Below, piece by piece: positions 38,673-47,369 of a DNA stretch of 64,000 nt. The position numbers and the translations under genes were made by a program. Origin of the DNA: JBHENC01 sp046262295 (GTDB taxonomy: Bacteria > Acidobacteriota > Blastocatellia > Pyrinomonadales > Pyrinomonadaceae); NCBI GenBank assembly GCA_046262295.1, contig JBHENC010000016.1, forward strand, positions 1-64,000. The letters are read 5' to 3'. The notes under the pieces were generated by a model that searched no databases, was not told the DNA's origin, and saw only the letters and a program-made list of their open reading frames with translations. The first letter of the stretch is position 1; each line of letters begins with the position of its first letter.

Positions 38673-40090
38673 GTCTACCTTCGTCTATCAAAAACGCCAG
38701 GCGGGGGACGAAAACGAATTCGGGCGTGAAGGTTTCGCACGCGCGTCTCGCCGCCTTTCAGGTGTTGCGGCGCGTGGAAGAAGACGGCGCGTTTGCTTCC
38801 GTGCTGCTCGCCGCATCCGTTGAAGAAATGCGTGCGGATGATCGTGCGCTCTGTTATGAACTTGTCTTGGGAGTGCTGCGCTGGCAGTTGTGGCTTGATA
38901 GGTTGATCGAGCACTACGCCCGGCGGGGCGCGGAAACTCTGGATGCGCCGGTTCGACAGGCGTTGCGGCTGGGTCTTTATCAACTGCGCTTTCTCGAGCG
39001 CGTGCCGCAATCGGCGGCGGTCAATGAGTCAGTCAATCTAGCCAAGCACGCGCGACTTTCGTCCGCCGCAAGTTTTATCAACGCCGTCCTGCGCCGCGCG
39101 ACACGCGAACCGGACTATGACCCGGCGGCGAACATCGTTGATCCGCTCGAACGCCTCGCCGTCGAAACATCGCATCCCGCGCATTTGCTCGAACGCTGGG
39201 CGAATCACTTTGGTATCGAAGATGCCCGCGCATTTGCCCGCGCCAATAATGACGCGCCGCCCGTCGCTTTTCGTCTCACTATGAAATCAATCGGCGTACA
39301 AAAGAGCGTGAATAGTAAGATGGATGAGCCGGATAAAGGTCTTCTCCATCAACTGCGCGCGGCAGGCGGCGAGTTGCAGCCTTCGTCGATTGTGCCGGAC
39401 GCATGGCGTGTCGCGGGCGCGGGTGGCCTTGTGCGCGAATTGGCGCGCGAAGGAAGGATTTACATACAGGATGAAGCCTCGCAGTTGATCGCGCACGTTC
39501 TTGACGCACAGGCGGGCGAGCGCGTGCTGGACGTGTGCGCCGCGCCGGGCGGGAAAACAACGCACGTCGCCTTGAACACCAATGACGAAGCGCAAATCTT
39601 CGCGGGCGACGTGCGCGAACAGCGTTTGCGCACTTTGCTTGAAGCCTGCGCGCGGCAAGATGTCAAAAGCGTTCGTGTCGCAGTCTTCGATGCCATCGCC
39701 GCGCTGCCGTTTCCCGAAGGCTCTTTTGACCGCGTGCTCGTTGATGCGCCGTGTTCGGGCACGGGCACGTTGCGGCGCAACCCTGAAATACGTTGGCGCA
39801 TCAAAAAAAACGACATCGCAGAGTTGGCGCAACGGCAGCAACGGATACTCGCTCGCGCCGCGCCGGTGGTGCGACCCGGCGGTGGGCGGCTTCTTTATTC
39901 CACCTGTTCCATCGAACCGGAAGAGAATGAATCCGTCGTGAAAAGTTTTCTGGCCGATCATCACAGCTTTAAGCAGCTTGCCGTGAATGTGCCCGCATCG
40001 CTTTTGACTTCGCAGGGCGCGGCGCGCACGTGGCCGCAGAGAGACGGCACGGACGGCTTCTTTATCGCGCTCTTGGAGCGTTCGATCTGA
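38669..40090 (+). CDS. rsmB: 16S rRNA m5C967 methyltransferase RsmB
   Basis: An N-terminal NusB-like domain (about 18-150) is followed by a Rossmann methyltransferase. The SAM loop is VLDVCAAPGGKTTH, and the two catalytic cysteines are Cys362 (DAPCSGTGTL) and nucleophile Cys413 (YSTCSIEPEE). The ATG at 38669 overlaps the fmt stop (ATGA), the usual fmt-rsmB coupling. 473 residues. The open frame upstream to 38555 lies inside fmt and is not used. Confidence 0.95.
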   Translation: MSLPSSIKNARRGTKTNSGVKVSHARLAAFQVLRRVEEDGAFASVLLAASVEEMRADDRALCYELVLGVLRWQLWLDRLIEHYARRGAETLDAPVRQALRLGLYQLRFLERVPQSAAVNESVNLAKHARLSSAASFINAVLRRATREPDYDPAANIVDPLERLAVETSHPAHLLERWANHFGIEDARAFARANNDAPPVAFRLTMKSIGVQKSVNSKMDEPDKGLLHQLRAAGGELQPSSIVPDAWRVAGAGGLVRELAREGRIYIQDEASQLIAHVLDAQAGERVLDVCAAPGGKTTHVALNTNDEAQIFAGDVREQRLRTLLEACARQDVKSVRVAVFDAIAALPFPEGSFDRVLVDAPCSGTGTLRRNPEIRWRIKKNDIAELAQRQQRILARAAPVVRPGGGRLLYSTCSIEPEENESVVKSFLADHHSFKQLAVNVPASLLTSQGAARTWPQRDGTDGFFIALLERSI

Positions 40091-40203
40091 ATCTGTATGT
40101 ACGCTTGCGAGACGGCGGAGACGGGTGTTAGACTTCGTGACTTGTATTAAGAGGCTGTCATTGGCTTGTCCGCGCGTCCACCAAGAAAGGCACTGAAGAC
40201 TCT

Positions 40204-40917
40204 GTGATAGAGACAAACCGTGCGTTGCCGGTGTTAAGTAAAATCGGCATCATCTGCGGCGTCGGCGTCGCGTTTATTCTAGGCTTGACCGGCACGGTTT
40301 ATCTTAGCCTTCGCAGCAGCGAAGTAAGCGTGCCGGATATTCTGGGCAAGAACTATCTGACGGGTGAAGAGATGCTTGACGGTGCTGGCTTGAACATACG
40401 CAAGCGCGCATCGCGTTTCAGCCCCGATGCCAAGCCCGACACGATTCTCGATCAATCGCCGCGCGCCGGTGATGTCATTAAGGCGGGGCAGACCGTCGCC
40501 GTCGTCGTCAGCCGTCCGCCGAAGGAAGGCGAGGCCGCAACCTTCGCCGCACAAGAATCCAAAGCAAACGAAAAAAGAGCGGCAGACGAAGCAAACGCCA
40601 ACGACAATTCGGCGTCGAAGAACGGCAACACTAATAAAGATCAGAAGCCCGGCAAAGACGCGCGCAATAAAAACTCGAACGCAAAGAGCAACGCGAACAG
40701 TAATCGTAATGCGAACAATCGCAACGCGAACGGGAACGCGAATAATTCTAACGGCGGCAATCGCAACGCTAATTCGGCGCGCAATGCCAATGCTGCCAAT
40801 AGTGCTACTAATGCTAACAGCAGTAACCGCAACGCCAATAACTTGAATTCAAACAAACGCGCGCCGGTATTACAGACGCCGCCTTTCAACCCGACCGGCA
40901 ACACGCGCAAGCCGTAA
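40204..40917 (+). CDS. Membrane-anchored single-PASTA protein with Asn-rich tail
   Basis: A 237-residue protein with a membrane segment (about 14-35), one PASTA domain (about 40-103, SVPDILGKNYLTGEEM to VVVSRPP) and a 100-residue low-complexity tail of Asn, Ala, Ser, Gly and Lys. PASTA domains bind peptidoglycan or muropeptides, but usually come in several copies on a kinase or PBP. This one has neither, so it may be a wall-binding accessory factor. The start is GTG with no convincing SD. The Asn/Ala-rich repeats are typical of this phylum's envelope proteins, in my experience of the group. Confidence 0.8.
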   Translation: MIETNRALPVLSKIGIICGVGVAFILGLTGTVYLSLRSSEVSVPDILGKNYLTGEEMLDGAGLNIRKRASRFSPDAKPDTILDQSPRAGDVIKAGQTVAVVVSRPPKEGEAATFAAQESKANEKRAADEANANDNSASKNGNTNKDQKPGKDARNKNSNAKSNANSNRNANNRNANGNANNSNGGNRNANSARNANAANSATNANSSNRNANNLNSNKRAPVLQTPPFNPTGNTRKP

Positions 40918-41000
40918 CGCATTATTCGAGACGCCTCCATCGCTTTGCGAAAAGCGTCTAACTTACTTTGACCGCCCTCGCGCAGAAAGGAAGCAGCAAA

Positions 41001-41666
41001 ATGTTTGAGATAGCTCCATCAGTTTTGTCGGCAAACTTCGCGCGCCTCGGCGAAGGGCTTCAGGCGATTGAAGCGGGCGGCGCAGAGATCGTGCATTTCG
41101 ATGTCATGGACGGATGCTTTGTGCCGAACATCACTATCGGACTTCCGGTGCTGAAATCAATTCGCACGGAAACGAAACTGCCGATTGACGCGCATCTGAT
41201 GATCGTCGAGCCGGGACGCTACGCCGAGCAGTTCGTCGAAGCGGGCGCGGATATGGTTTCTGTCCATGTCGAAGCCGATCCGCATCTGCATCGCACGTTG
41301 TCGGCGATCAAAGCGAAAGGCGCGAAGGCTGGCATCGTGCTCAATCCCGCGACGCCGCTTTCGAGCATCGAAGAAGCTTTGCCGTTCGCCGACTACGTTC
41401 TTTTAATGTCCGTCAATCCGGGTTTCGGCGGGCAAAAGTTTATCCGTGCATCGCTCGATAAAGTGCGCCGTTTGCGGCGCATGATTGACGAGCGCGGTTT
41501 ACGGGTTCGGATAGAGATTGACGGCGGCGTTGATCGCGGGAATGTCGCGGAGGTCGTCGCTGCCGGAGCCGAGATTCTGGTGGCGGGTTCAGCCATTTTC
41601 GGCACGCCCGATCCGGCACAGGCCGTGCGCGACTTGCGCGGCGCGGCATCGCCGGTTCAAGTTTAA
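41001..41666 (+). CDS. rpe: Ribulose-phosphate 3-epimerase
   Basis: TIM-barrel enzyme of the pentose phosphate pathway that interconverts ribulose-5-P and xylulose-5-P. Signatures: IAPSVLSANFARL, HFDVMDGCFVPN (metal His and Asp), DAHLMI, MSVNPGFGGQKFI and IEIDGGV. The ATG at 41001 has a spaced SD (aaaggaagc), and the 11-codon upstream extension is left out. 221 residues. Confidence 0.97.
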   Translation: MFEIAPSVLSANFARLGEGLQAIEAGGAEIVHFDVMDGCFVPNITIGLPVLKSIRTETKLPIDAHLMIVEPGRYAEQFVEAGADMVSVHVEADPHLHRTLSAIKAKGAKAGIVLNPATPLSSIEEALPFADYVLLMSVNPGFGGQKFIRASLDKVRRLRRMIDERGLRVRIEIDGGVDRGNVAEVVAAGAEILVAGSAIFGTPDPAQAVRDLRGAASPVQV

Positions 41667-41772
41667 TCCCGGCGTTTGATGAACATCGCCGTCCAAAATT
41701 TCAGGCGGCAATCTTAATCGTTTTTGTCATTCACCTTTTCATCGGTTGGGTAGTTTTATTGGAGGTTTAGTA

Positions 41773-43569
41773 ATGCAGGTTCGTCGTATCGCTTTTTCGC
41801 TCGCTCTTGGTGCGATTCTTTTATCCCTGACGGGAATCGTCTTCGCACAGACCGGAGCGACTGCTCCCGCTCGCACGCAATCGGACGGCTCGCCCGCCCA
41901 GCGGCTCAGCATTATGCGCTCGCAGTTGGATTCCATGCGGCGTTCGCTCGGCGGCGCGCTCTCGACTCTTAACGCGCAGGACGACGGCAAAAAAGACGCG
42001 AAGAAAAAAGAGGCGGCAACCGACGATCCGCGCCAACTTCTGCGCGGTTTGGATCAGGAAGCGAACTCGATTCTCAACGATGTTAACGATGTGCGCAGCA
42101 AGCAGGAGCGCGCCGAACGCTTCGACGTCGCTCAACTCGATAAGCTGGAAGCTTCAGTCACAGACTTGAACGGGCGCGTTGAGGCAGCCTTGCGCGCCAC
42201 CGCCGTCGCACGCCGTAGCGACAGCAGCGGCAACAATACTGCGGGCGCGAAAGCCGATGGCAAGTCAACCGCGAAAGAGAGCGGGAAAAAGAAGAAGGGC
42301 GGCGGCTTTCTGGGTATCGGGCGTATCTTCGGCGGCAGCGGCGACGAGAAGTACGCAGACCTGACGGGCGCGGCCGCAACGGGGCGTGATCGGGAATTGT
42401 TCGAGGCGGCGGCGAAGGAAGCACGCAAAGGCAATCAGGAAGAAGGCCGCTATCTCTTCAGCACGATCATTACGACGTATCCCGATTCGGCTTATCTGCC
42501 AGCGTCCAAACTCGCCATCGCCGACACATTTTATCTGGAAGGCTCTACGAGTTCTTTGATTCAAGCGGCCGCCGCCTATCAGGACTGGCTGACGTTCTTT
42601 CCGACGCATCCGCTGGCCGACGACGTGATGCTCAAGGCCGCCGAATGCGAGATGCGGCAGATGGGTTTGTCAGACCGCGATATCTCTCATTCGCGCAAGG
42701 CCGAACAACGCCTCAAAGCTCTCTTGCAGCAATTCCCGAACACGTCTTTGCGGCAGGCCGTCGAGCTTCGTCTGAGAGAGACGCAGGAAAATCTGGCGAT
42801 GCACAATCTGCAAGTCGCACGCTTTTATATAGGGCGCAACGAACACGGCAACGGCGGCCTCAAGGGAGCGCAGTCGCGTTTGAACGACATCGTCAAGCTG
42901 TATCCGAACTTCTCTTACCTCGATGAAGTGCTGTTTCGTCAGGGCAGTCTTTATTTGCAGGAAGAAGAGCCGGACGAAGCGGCCAAATATTTTCAGCAGC
43001 TTGCGCGCGATTATCCGAAGAGCGAGTATGCGGAGAAGGCGCGTGAGCAGTTGAACATTATCGGCGCGCCCGTGCCTGAACCCGACCCGATCAAAGCCAA
43101 GTTCGAGCCGCCGCCGCGCCCGTCGTTCACCGAAAAAGTATTTCAGGAAGTGCTGGGCACGACGCAGGCGACCGTTGACAAAAACGGCGTGCTCATCAGC
43201 AAAGACGAGAAGGACACAGACCTGCTTGCCGAAGCGGTACGCAACGGCGGCCAGTTGCCCGCGACGACACCCAACGCGCCCACTGAACGCCGCACGCCAC
43301 CGGCGCGCGTTCCCGTGCAGAACAATGCGCCGCGTGTGAAGCCTGCCGCGCAACAAAAGGCCAACCCTGCCGCAACGCCCGACACTACAACGCCAGCGCC
43401 TTCCGGCGGAATCAAAATCGTGCCGACGCAGCCCGGCCCGCCCGCAGACCCCGGCAGCAACACGGCTTCGCCAACACTTTCGCCGGCGGTCACTCCGCCC
43501 GCAGCAACGCCGTCGCCGTCTAAACCCGCAACGACGACGCCTTCGACCCAGACCGGCGTGAAACCGTAA
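41773..43569 (+). CDS. BamD-like TPR envelope protein
   Basis: A 598-residue exported protein. A signal peptide (about 1-26, cleavage near FAQ) precedes a charged, probably coiled-coil region (about 40-140) and a Lys/Gly linker (about 150-185). Then comes a TPR region with the YfiO/BamD pattern (YLFSTIITTYPDSAYLPASK, YQDWLTFFPTHPLADD, YFQQLARDYPKSEYAEKARE), and finally a 150-residue Pro/Thr/Ala-rich tail. BamD works in outer-membrane protein assembly; this protein is far longer than BamD and has no lipobox I can see. Assignment is to the fold, not the function. The ATG at 41773 follows a clear SD (ggaggt). Confidence 0.82.
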   Translation: MQVRRIAFSLALGAILLSLTGIVFAQTGATAPARTQSDGSPAQRLSIMRSQLDSMRRSLGGALSTLNAQDDGKKDAKKKEAATDDPRQLLRGLDQEANSILNDVNDVRSKQERAERFDVAQLDKLEASVTDLNGRVEAALRATAVARRSDSSGNNTAGAKADGKSTAKESGKKKKGGGFLGIGRIFGGSGDEKYADLTGAAATGRDRELFEAAAKEARKGNQEEGRYLFSTIITTYPDSAYLPASKLAIADTFYLEGSTSSLIQAAAAYQDWLTFFPTHPLADDVMLKAAECEMRQMGLSDRDISHSRKAEQRLKALLQQFPNTSLRQAVELRLRETQENLAMHNLQVARFYIGRNEHGNGGLKGAQSRLNDIVKLYPNFSYLDEVLFRQGSLYLQEEEPDEAAKYFQQLARDYPKSEYAEKAREQLNIIGAPVPEPDPIKAKFEPPPRPSFTEKVFQEVLGTTQATVDKNGVLISKDEKDTDLLAEAVRNGGQLPATTPNAPTERRTPPARVPVQNNAPRVKPAAQQKANPAATPDTTTPAPSGGIKIVPTQPGPPADPGSNTASPTLSPAVTPPAATPSPSKPATTTPSTQTGVKP

Positions 43570-43600
43570 CGCGCTTCCGTCTTCGTCGAATGAATTAAGG

Positions 43601-43634
43601 TTAGCCGCCGGTGTCTGAAAGATGCTGGCGGCTA
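43601..43634 (+). terminator. Hairpin after BamD-like gene
   Basis: ttagccgcc (43601-43609) and ggcggctaa (43626-43634) pair perfectly around a 16-nt loop. There is no T-run, so it is a weak terminator candidate. An ATG at 43622 that would extend the next reading frame lies in the loop, which argues against that start. Confidence 0.5.
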
Positions 43635-43744
43635 ATCAAGTCTTTAGCCGGTGTTTGCTAGGCGCGAAAGCCGGATGTTATATTTCACTGGCGCAAAGTA
43701 AACGGCAAAGAAATGCCGCGCGAAAGAGCGAAGAGATTTCAACT

Positions 43745-44272
43745 GTGGATCATCCGCCTCCAACATCAGCCGCTGCGCCGGACGAACTCACGCGCCGTTA
43801 CAAAAAGACGGCGATGATCGTCAACGCGCTGATAACGCTGACTCTGCTGCTCGTCGCTATCGTTGTCGCGGCGACAAGGAGTTCCGTAACGCGAAACAAT
43901 CCGTCGCTCGATATCGCGTGGCGCATCCTCGTGCCGCTGTGCGGACTCGGCGCAGTTGTGCTGCGGCGCACTAAATTTTCCGCGATGCGCTTGCAGGACA
44001 TCGCTGCCCTGCGCGGCATTTCTGGATTGCTTGCCGCGCTGCAAACGACCACCACGCAAGTTGCGTTGCTCGGCGGCGCAATCACGCTGATGGGCGTCGC
44101 CGTGACCGCCGTGACCGGCGACGCCTATTATGCGATTGGTTCGGGAATAATCGCATTGGCCGTATTGCTTTATTGCTATCCGCGAAAATCTGCATGGCAG
44201 CGTGTCGTGCGCGGAATTGAAACGACGGGCGATGCCGATGACGCGCCGCCTGCGAAAGGAAACGTCGCGTGA
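43745..44272 (+). CDS. Four-helix membrane protein, unknown
   Basis: A 175-residue protein with a polar N-terminus and four hydrophobic segments (about 25-43, 55-72, 98-120 and 125-143). I recognise no family. I chose the GTG at 43745 behind gaagag because the ATG at 43622 lies within a hairpin and the peptide between them looks non-coding. The stop overlaps the start of the following TPR gene by four bases (GTGA), so the two products are probably made together. Confidence 0.65.
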   Translation: MDHPPPTSAAAPDELTRRYKKTAMIVNALITLTLLLVAIVVAATRSSVTRNNPSLDIAWRILVPLCGLGAVVLRRTKFSAMRLQDIAALRGISGLLAALQTTTTQVALLGGAITLMGVAVTAVTGDAYYAIGSGIIALAVLLYCYPRKSAWQRVVRGIETTGDADDAPPAKGNVA

Positions 44273-46308
44273 AAAGCTTTATCCGCATAGCCTTGTTCCT
44301 CACTATTAGTTCGTTCTCGTTCTTGATAACACCGCGCGACGCGCGTGCGCAGCAGGCCTCTGACGCTCTCAACCAAAAAACCACCACAAGTCAAAACAAC
44401 GCCGCATCGCCGTCGCCGCAACAGGCTTTGACGCCGCGCCAGAAACGCGAACAGGCGTATGGCAAGTTGCTCGAAGGACAGCGTCGCTTGATGAGCGCCG
44501 GAGCAGACCCTTCAACCGCCACTGTGAGTTCAATACGCGAAGCTTTTCAGCAAGCCGCCGCGCTCGATCCGATGCTTGCCGAAGCGCATACCGCGCTTGC
44601 GGAGATTAGCTTCTACGCTTCCGATTTAGAGACGGCCACACGCGAAGCCGCCTCAGCCGCACGCATTGACCCGAACAACTTCGGCGCACATCGTTTGCTT
44701 TCGCGCATCTATGCCGTCAAGAGCGGTCTCAACAGTGAGAGCCTCGATAAGTCCTACGTGGAGCGCGCCATCACGGAAGCGCGGCAGGTTGTGCGTCTCG
44801 ATCCGACGGATGCGGAAGCATGGGCGCTGCTCGCAGAGTTTTACAAAGCGACGGGACGCACTGCCGAAGCGATAGACGCTTTGACAAAATGGGCGGCCGC
44901 GCCTGCCGCCACCGATCCGCGCTTCTTTCAGTTTGCCACAGGCGGACGCAGCCTTGCGCCCGATGCGGCGGCGGCACAATTAGGCGAGGCATTGCTGGCC
45001 GCGAATCGCCGCGCCGAAGCTCTCAACGCCGTTCGCCGTGCCCTTTCACTCGCACCGGATAATAAAGATTACGTCGAACTGCTCGGGCGCGTGCTTGAAG
45101 CCGGAGGCGGCGAAGGTGGCAATAGCAACGCCATCGCCGAATTGCAGCGGATTGCCGCCGCCGATTCGTCGAACATCGCCATAGCGCAACTGCTCGCACG
45201 CACACAGTCGCGCGCAGGCCGCGTTGATGATGCAGTTGCCACTCTGCAAAAGGCCATCGCCAAACGCACCACAGCGGATCAGGAACAGCAGCAATTGCGT
45301 CTGGCGCTCGGTCAAACTTACGCTGACGCGGCGCGCTACAACGACGCCATCGCCGTTTACGAAAGCCTGCTCAAAGATCGCGGCATCACCGACGCGCCGC
45401 TTGCTTCGCCCAACCAGAAAGAACTCGTCGCGGGGCTTTTCGGCGAAATTATCAGCCTGCAAAAAAGCGCCGGACGTAATAGTGATGTGACGGCAACCAT
45501 CGAGCGTTTGCGGCGCGTGCTCGGCGCAGGCGATTCGACGGCGGACGTGCAGCTTGTAGATTTCCTGCGCGGGCAAGGCCAACGCCGCGAAGCTTTCGAT
45601 GCCGCGCACGCCGCCGCCCAACGCTTTCCGCAAAGCCTCGCCCTCGCCGGTCTCGAAGCCGAAACGCTGGCAGACTTGGGGCGCGTCGAAGAAGCCGTCG
45701 CGCTTTTGCGCATACGCCTCAAGGGAACGACGGCAGACTTTTTGATCTACCGCACGATTTCGGGGCTTTACGCGCAGGCCGGACGCGGACGCGAGGCCGT
45801 CGAAGCGGCGCGCAAGACGCTCGATCTGGCAAACGCCTCCGGCAACGCGCGCTTGACGACGGATGCTTTAATCGCGCTCTCTTCGGCGCAGGAACGCGCG
45901 GGCGATGCCAAAGGCTCTGAAGAATCGCTACGCCGCGTGCTCGCTAAAGAGCCGGATAATGCCACCGCCCTGAACAATCTGGGCTATTTTCTTTTGGAGC
46001 GCAATGAACGCCTGCCCGAAGCCCTTGTCCTTATCCAAAAAGCTGTCCGCGCAGAGCCGGACAACTCTTCATTTCTGGATAGTTTGGGCTGGGCTTATTT
46101 CAAGCTAGGCAAATTAGACGAGGCCGAACGGCAGCTAAGCGAAGCCGCCCGCCGCGATGCCTCATCCGCGACTATTCAGGAGCATCTGGGTGACCTTTAC
46201 CAGCAACAGGGCAAAACGGCGCTCGCCCGCCGCGCATGGCAAAAAGCCCTCACCCTTTCCGTTGAACCCGCTGGAATAGAACGCATCGCCGCCAAATTGA
46301 AAAAGTAA
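44269..46308 (+). CDS. Exported TPR-repeat protein
   Basis: A 679-residue protein with a signal peptide (about 1-27, cleavage after ARA) and TPR repeats over most of its length. Clear repeats include AEAWALLAEFYKATGRTAEA and, near the end, NATALNNLGYFLLERNERLP followed by SSFLDSLGWAYFKLGKLDEA. Such proteins scaffold envelope complexes. It starts with GTG overlapping the membrane-protein stop, suggesting a two-gene unit. The partner and function are unknown. Confidence 0.85.
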   Translation: MKSFIRIALFLTISSFSFLITPRDARAQQASDALNQKTTTSQNNAASPSPQQALTPRQKREQAYGKLLEGQRRLMSAGADPSTATVSSIREAFQQAAALDPMLAEAHTALAEISFYASDLETATREAASAARIDPNNFGAHRLLSRIYAVKSGLNSESLDKSYVERAITEARQVVRLDPTDAEAWALLAEFYKATGRTAEAIDALTKWAAAPAATDPRFFQFATGGRSLAPDAAAAQLGEALLAANRRAEALNAVRRALSLAPDNKDYVELLGRVLEAGGGEGGNSNAIAELQRIAAADSSNIAIAQLLARTQSRAGRVDDAVATLQKAIAKRTTADQEQQQLRLALGQTYADAARYNDAIAVYESLLKDRGITDAPLASPNQKELVAGLFGEIISLQKSAGRNSDVTATIERLRRVLGAGDSTADVQLVDFLRGQGQRREAFDAAHAAAQRFPQSLALAGLEAETLADLGRVEEAVALLRIRLKGTTADFLIYRTISGLYAQAGRGREAVEAARKTLDLANASGNARLTTDALIALSSAQERAGDAKGSEESLRRVLAKEPDNATALNNLGYFLLERNERLPEALVLIQKAVRAEPDNSSFLDSLGWAYFKLGKLDEAERQLSEAARRDASSATIQEHLGDLYQQQGKTALARRAWQKALTLSVEPAGIERIAAKLKK

Positions 46309-46478
46309 AACAAACTAAAAACCAAAATCCTCACGCCACAATCCACCTCAACAACGCTTTCGCCAGGCACTAAATCACAGGGCAACACGGTAAGTCGAAC
46401 ACTCTGAATGGTTTGCGCTGTTGCCTCTGGTAGCCCGCGAGTCACGCCTTATTTCTGTGCTCATTGTGTAAAAAGATG
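46309..46478. other. Gap after TPR gene
   Basis: The first 170 bases of the 301-base gap before the CAP/SCP gene show no gene and no clear terminator. The start (aaacaaactaaaaaccaaaa) faintly resembles a decayed right arm of a family-B repeat, but has no partner arm. Confidence 0.4.
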
Positions 46479-46507
46479 TTGACTAACATTAAACAACGCG
46501 ATATTAT
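46479..46507 (+). promoter_or_regulatory. sigma70 promoter of CAP/SCP gene
   Basis: TTGACT (46479-46484), exactly 17 bases, TATTAT (46502-46507), set in the most AT-rich stretch of the neighbourhood. Transcription would start near 46514 and give a leader of about 96 nt. Confidence 0.8.
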
Positions 46508-46523
46508 GTTATTCGACATTTTG

Positions 46524-46602
46524 AGTCGGCTGCCCCAAGCCCGGCTCCGGTGATTGAAGCCAACTCACGGCTTCAAGGATTTTCCCAAAGTTTGAAGCGG
46601 AG
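46524..46602 (+). promoter_or_regulatory. Leader with three competing helices
   Basis: Three helices share bases. Helix 1 is agtcggct (46524-46531) with agccaact (46558-46565), one mismatch. Helix 2 is gaagcc (46556-46561) with ggcttc (46569-46574). Helix 3 is gcttcaa (46570-46576) with ttgaagc (46592-46598). Helix 3 ends one base before the SD ggag (46599-46602). Helices 1 and 2 exclude each other, as do 2 and 3. This is the layout of a translational switch, but I match it to no known riboswitch class. Confidence 0.5.
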
Positions 46603-46609
46603 TTCCCCT

Positions 46610-47302
46610 ATGAAAGATTTTCGTTTGCTTCCCCTGACATCGCATCCCGGCTTGCGCTTGGCCGTAGCACTCTTTTTATGCAGCATCGCGTGGTCTGACG
46701 CCGCACTCGCCAACGGGAAAAATGAGAAAAACAATCCTGTGGCGGAGACGCCGCGTCCCGTCGCGCGTTTAATCACTTCGACGCGCGCCATGCCGCGCCC
46801 TGTGGTGGAAGCCTCTGCGCCGCGCGTTCGCGCTGTGATGATTAGCGCGAACGCCGCCCCTGTCAGGCGTGCGGCAGCAACTGTCGCTTCAGCGACAGTT
46901 GCTGCGACAAGCGTTGAGCGGCACGCCTTTGATCTGATTAACGCACAACGTGTTGCCAACGGCCAGACGCCGTTTGTCTGGGATGGAGAATTGACGCGCA
47001 TGGCGCGTCTTCACTCGATGCACATGGCGGAAAAAAATTTCTTCGATCACGTCGGGCCGGATGGACGTGACATGGTGGCGCGGGCACACGATTGCCGGAT
47101 TTTCGGCTGGCGCTCGCTCGGCGAAAACATCTCTTACAATCAGGGCTTCGATGATCCGGCGGCCTTCGCCGTAGAGCGTTGGATGCACTCTACAAAGCAC
47201 CGCACGAACATCTTGAACGGAGGTTTCACACGCTCGGGGCTTGGCGCGGCGCGCGCCGCCGATGGTAGAATCTTCTTCACACAAGTTTTTGCTGCGCGTT
47301 GA
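46610..47302 (+). CDS. Secreted CAP/SCP-domain protein
   Basis: A 230-residue exported protein with a signal peptide (about 1-34, cleavage near ALA-NG), an Ala/Val/Arg-rich linker (about 40-100) and a CAP/SCP domain (about 105-230). CAP motifs are visible: LINAQRVANGQTPFVWD, HSMHMAEKNFFDHVGPDG, LGENISYNQGF and WMHSTKHRTNIL. His and Glu of the CAP cavity are kept. The role of bacterial CAP proteins is poorly known. The linker is encoded partly by a perfect 15-bp palindrome (46874-46905). The ATG at 46610 follows gcggag. Confidence 0.88.
   Translation: MKDFRLLPLTSHPGLRLAVALFLCSIAWSDAALANGKNEKNNPVAETPRPVARLITSTRAMPRPVVEASAPRVRAVMISANAAPVRRAAATVASATVAATSVERHAFDLINAQRVANGQTPFVWDGELTRMARLHSMHMAEKNFFDHVGPDGRDMVARAHDCRIFGWRSLGENISYNQGFDDPAAFAVERWMHSTKHRTNILNGGFTRSGLGAARAADGRIFFTQVFAAR
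46874..46905. repeat. Perfect 15-bp inverted repeat inside CAP/SCP gene
   Basis: gcagcaactgtcgct (46874-46888) and agcgacagttgctgc (46891-46905) are exact complements with a 2-nt loop. The palindrome encodes the pseudo-symmetric peptide AATVASATVAAT in the linker, so the constraint could be on RNA or DNA rather than on protein. Confidence 0.9.
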
Positions 47303-47332
47303 GCCTTAACTGTTTGCGTCGAATCAAAGCAG

Positions 47333-47369
47333 GGCGGCTCGCTAAACTGAAAAGTCGAGCCGCCTTTTT
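47333..47369 (+). terminator. Terminator ending at the ispE start codon
   Basis: ggcggctcg (47333-47341) and cgagccgcc (47356-47364) pair perfectly around a 14-nt loop and are followed by five T (47365-47369). It is a good intrinsic terminator for the CAP/SCP gene. The next base is the G of the ispE GTG. Confidence 0.88.

Noticed and set aside
43622..43744. Upstream ATG start for the four-helix membrane protein
   Set aside because: The ATG lies in the loop of a perfect hairpin, and the 41 added residues look non-coding; a GTG with an SD lies at 43745.
46309..46335. Decayed family-B arm after the large TPR gene
   Set aside because: A few A-rich units resemble the right arm, but there is no partner arm and the match could be chance.
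46514..46610. Known c-di-GMP or c-di-AMP riboswitch in the CAP/SCP leader
   Set aside because: Only a short segment recalls ydaO RNAs; the leader is too short and the remaining conserved blocks of either class are missing.
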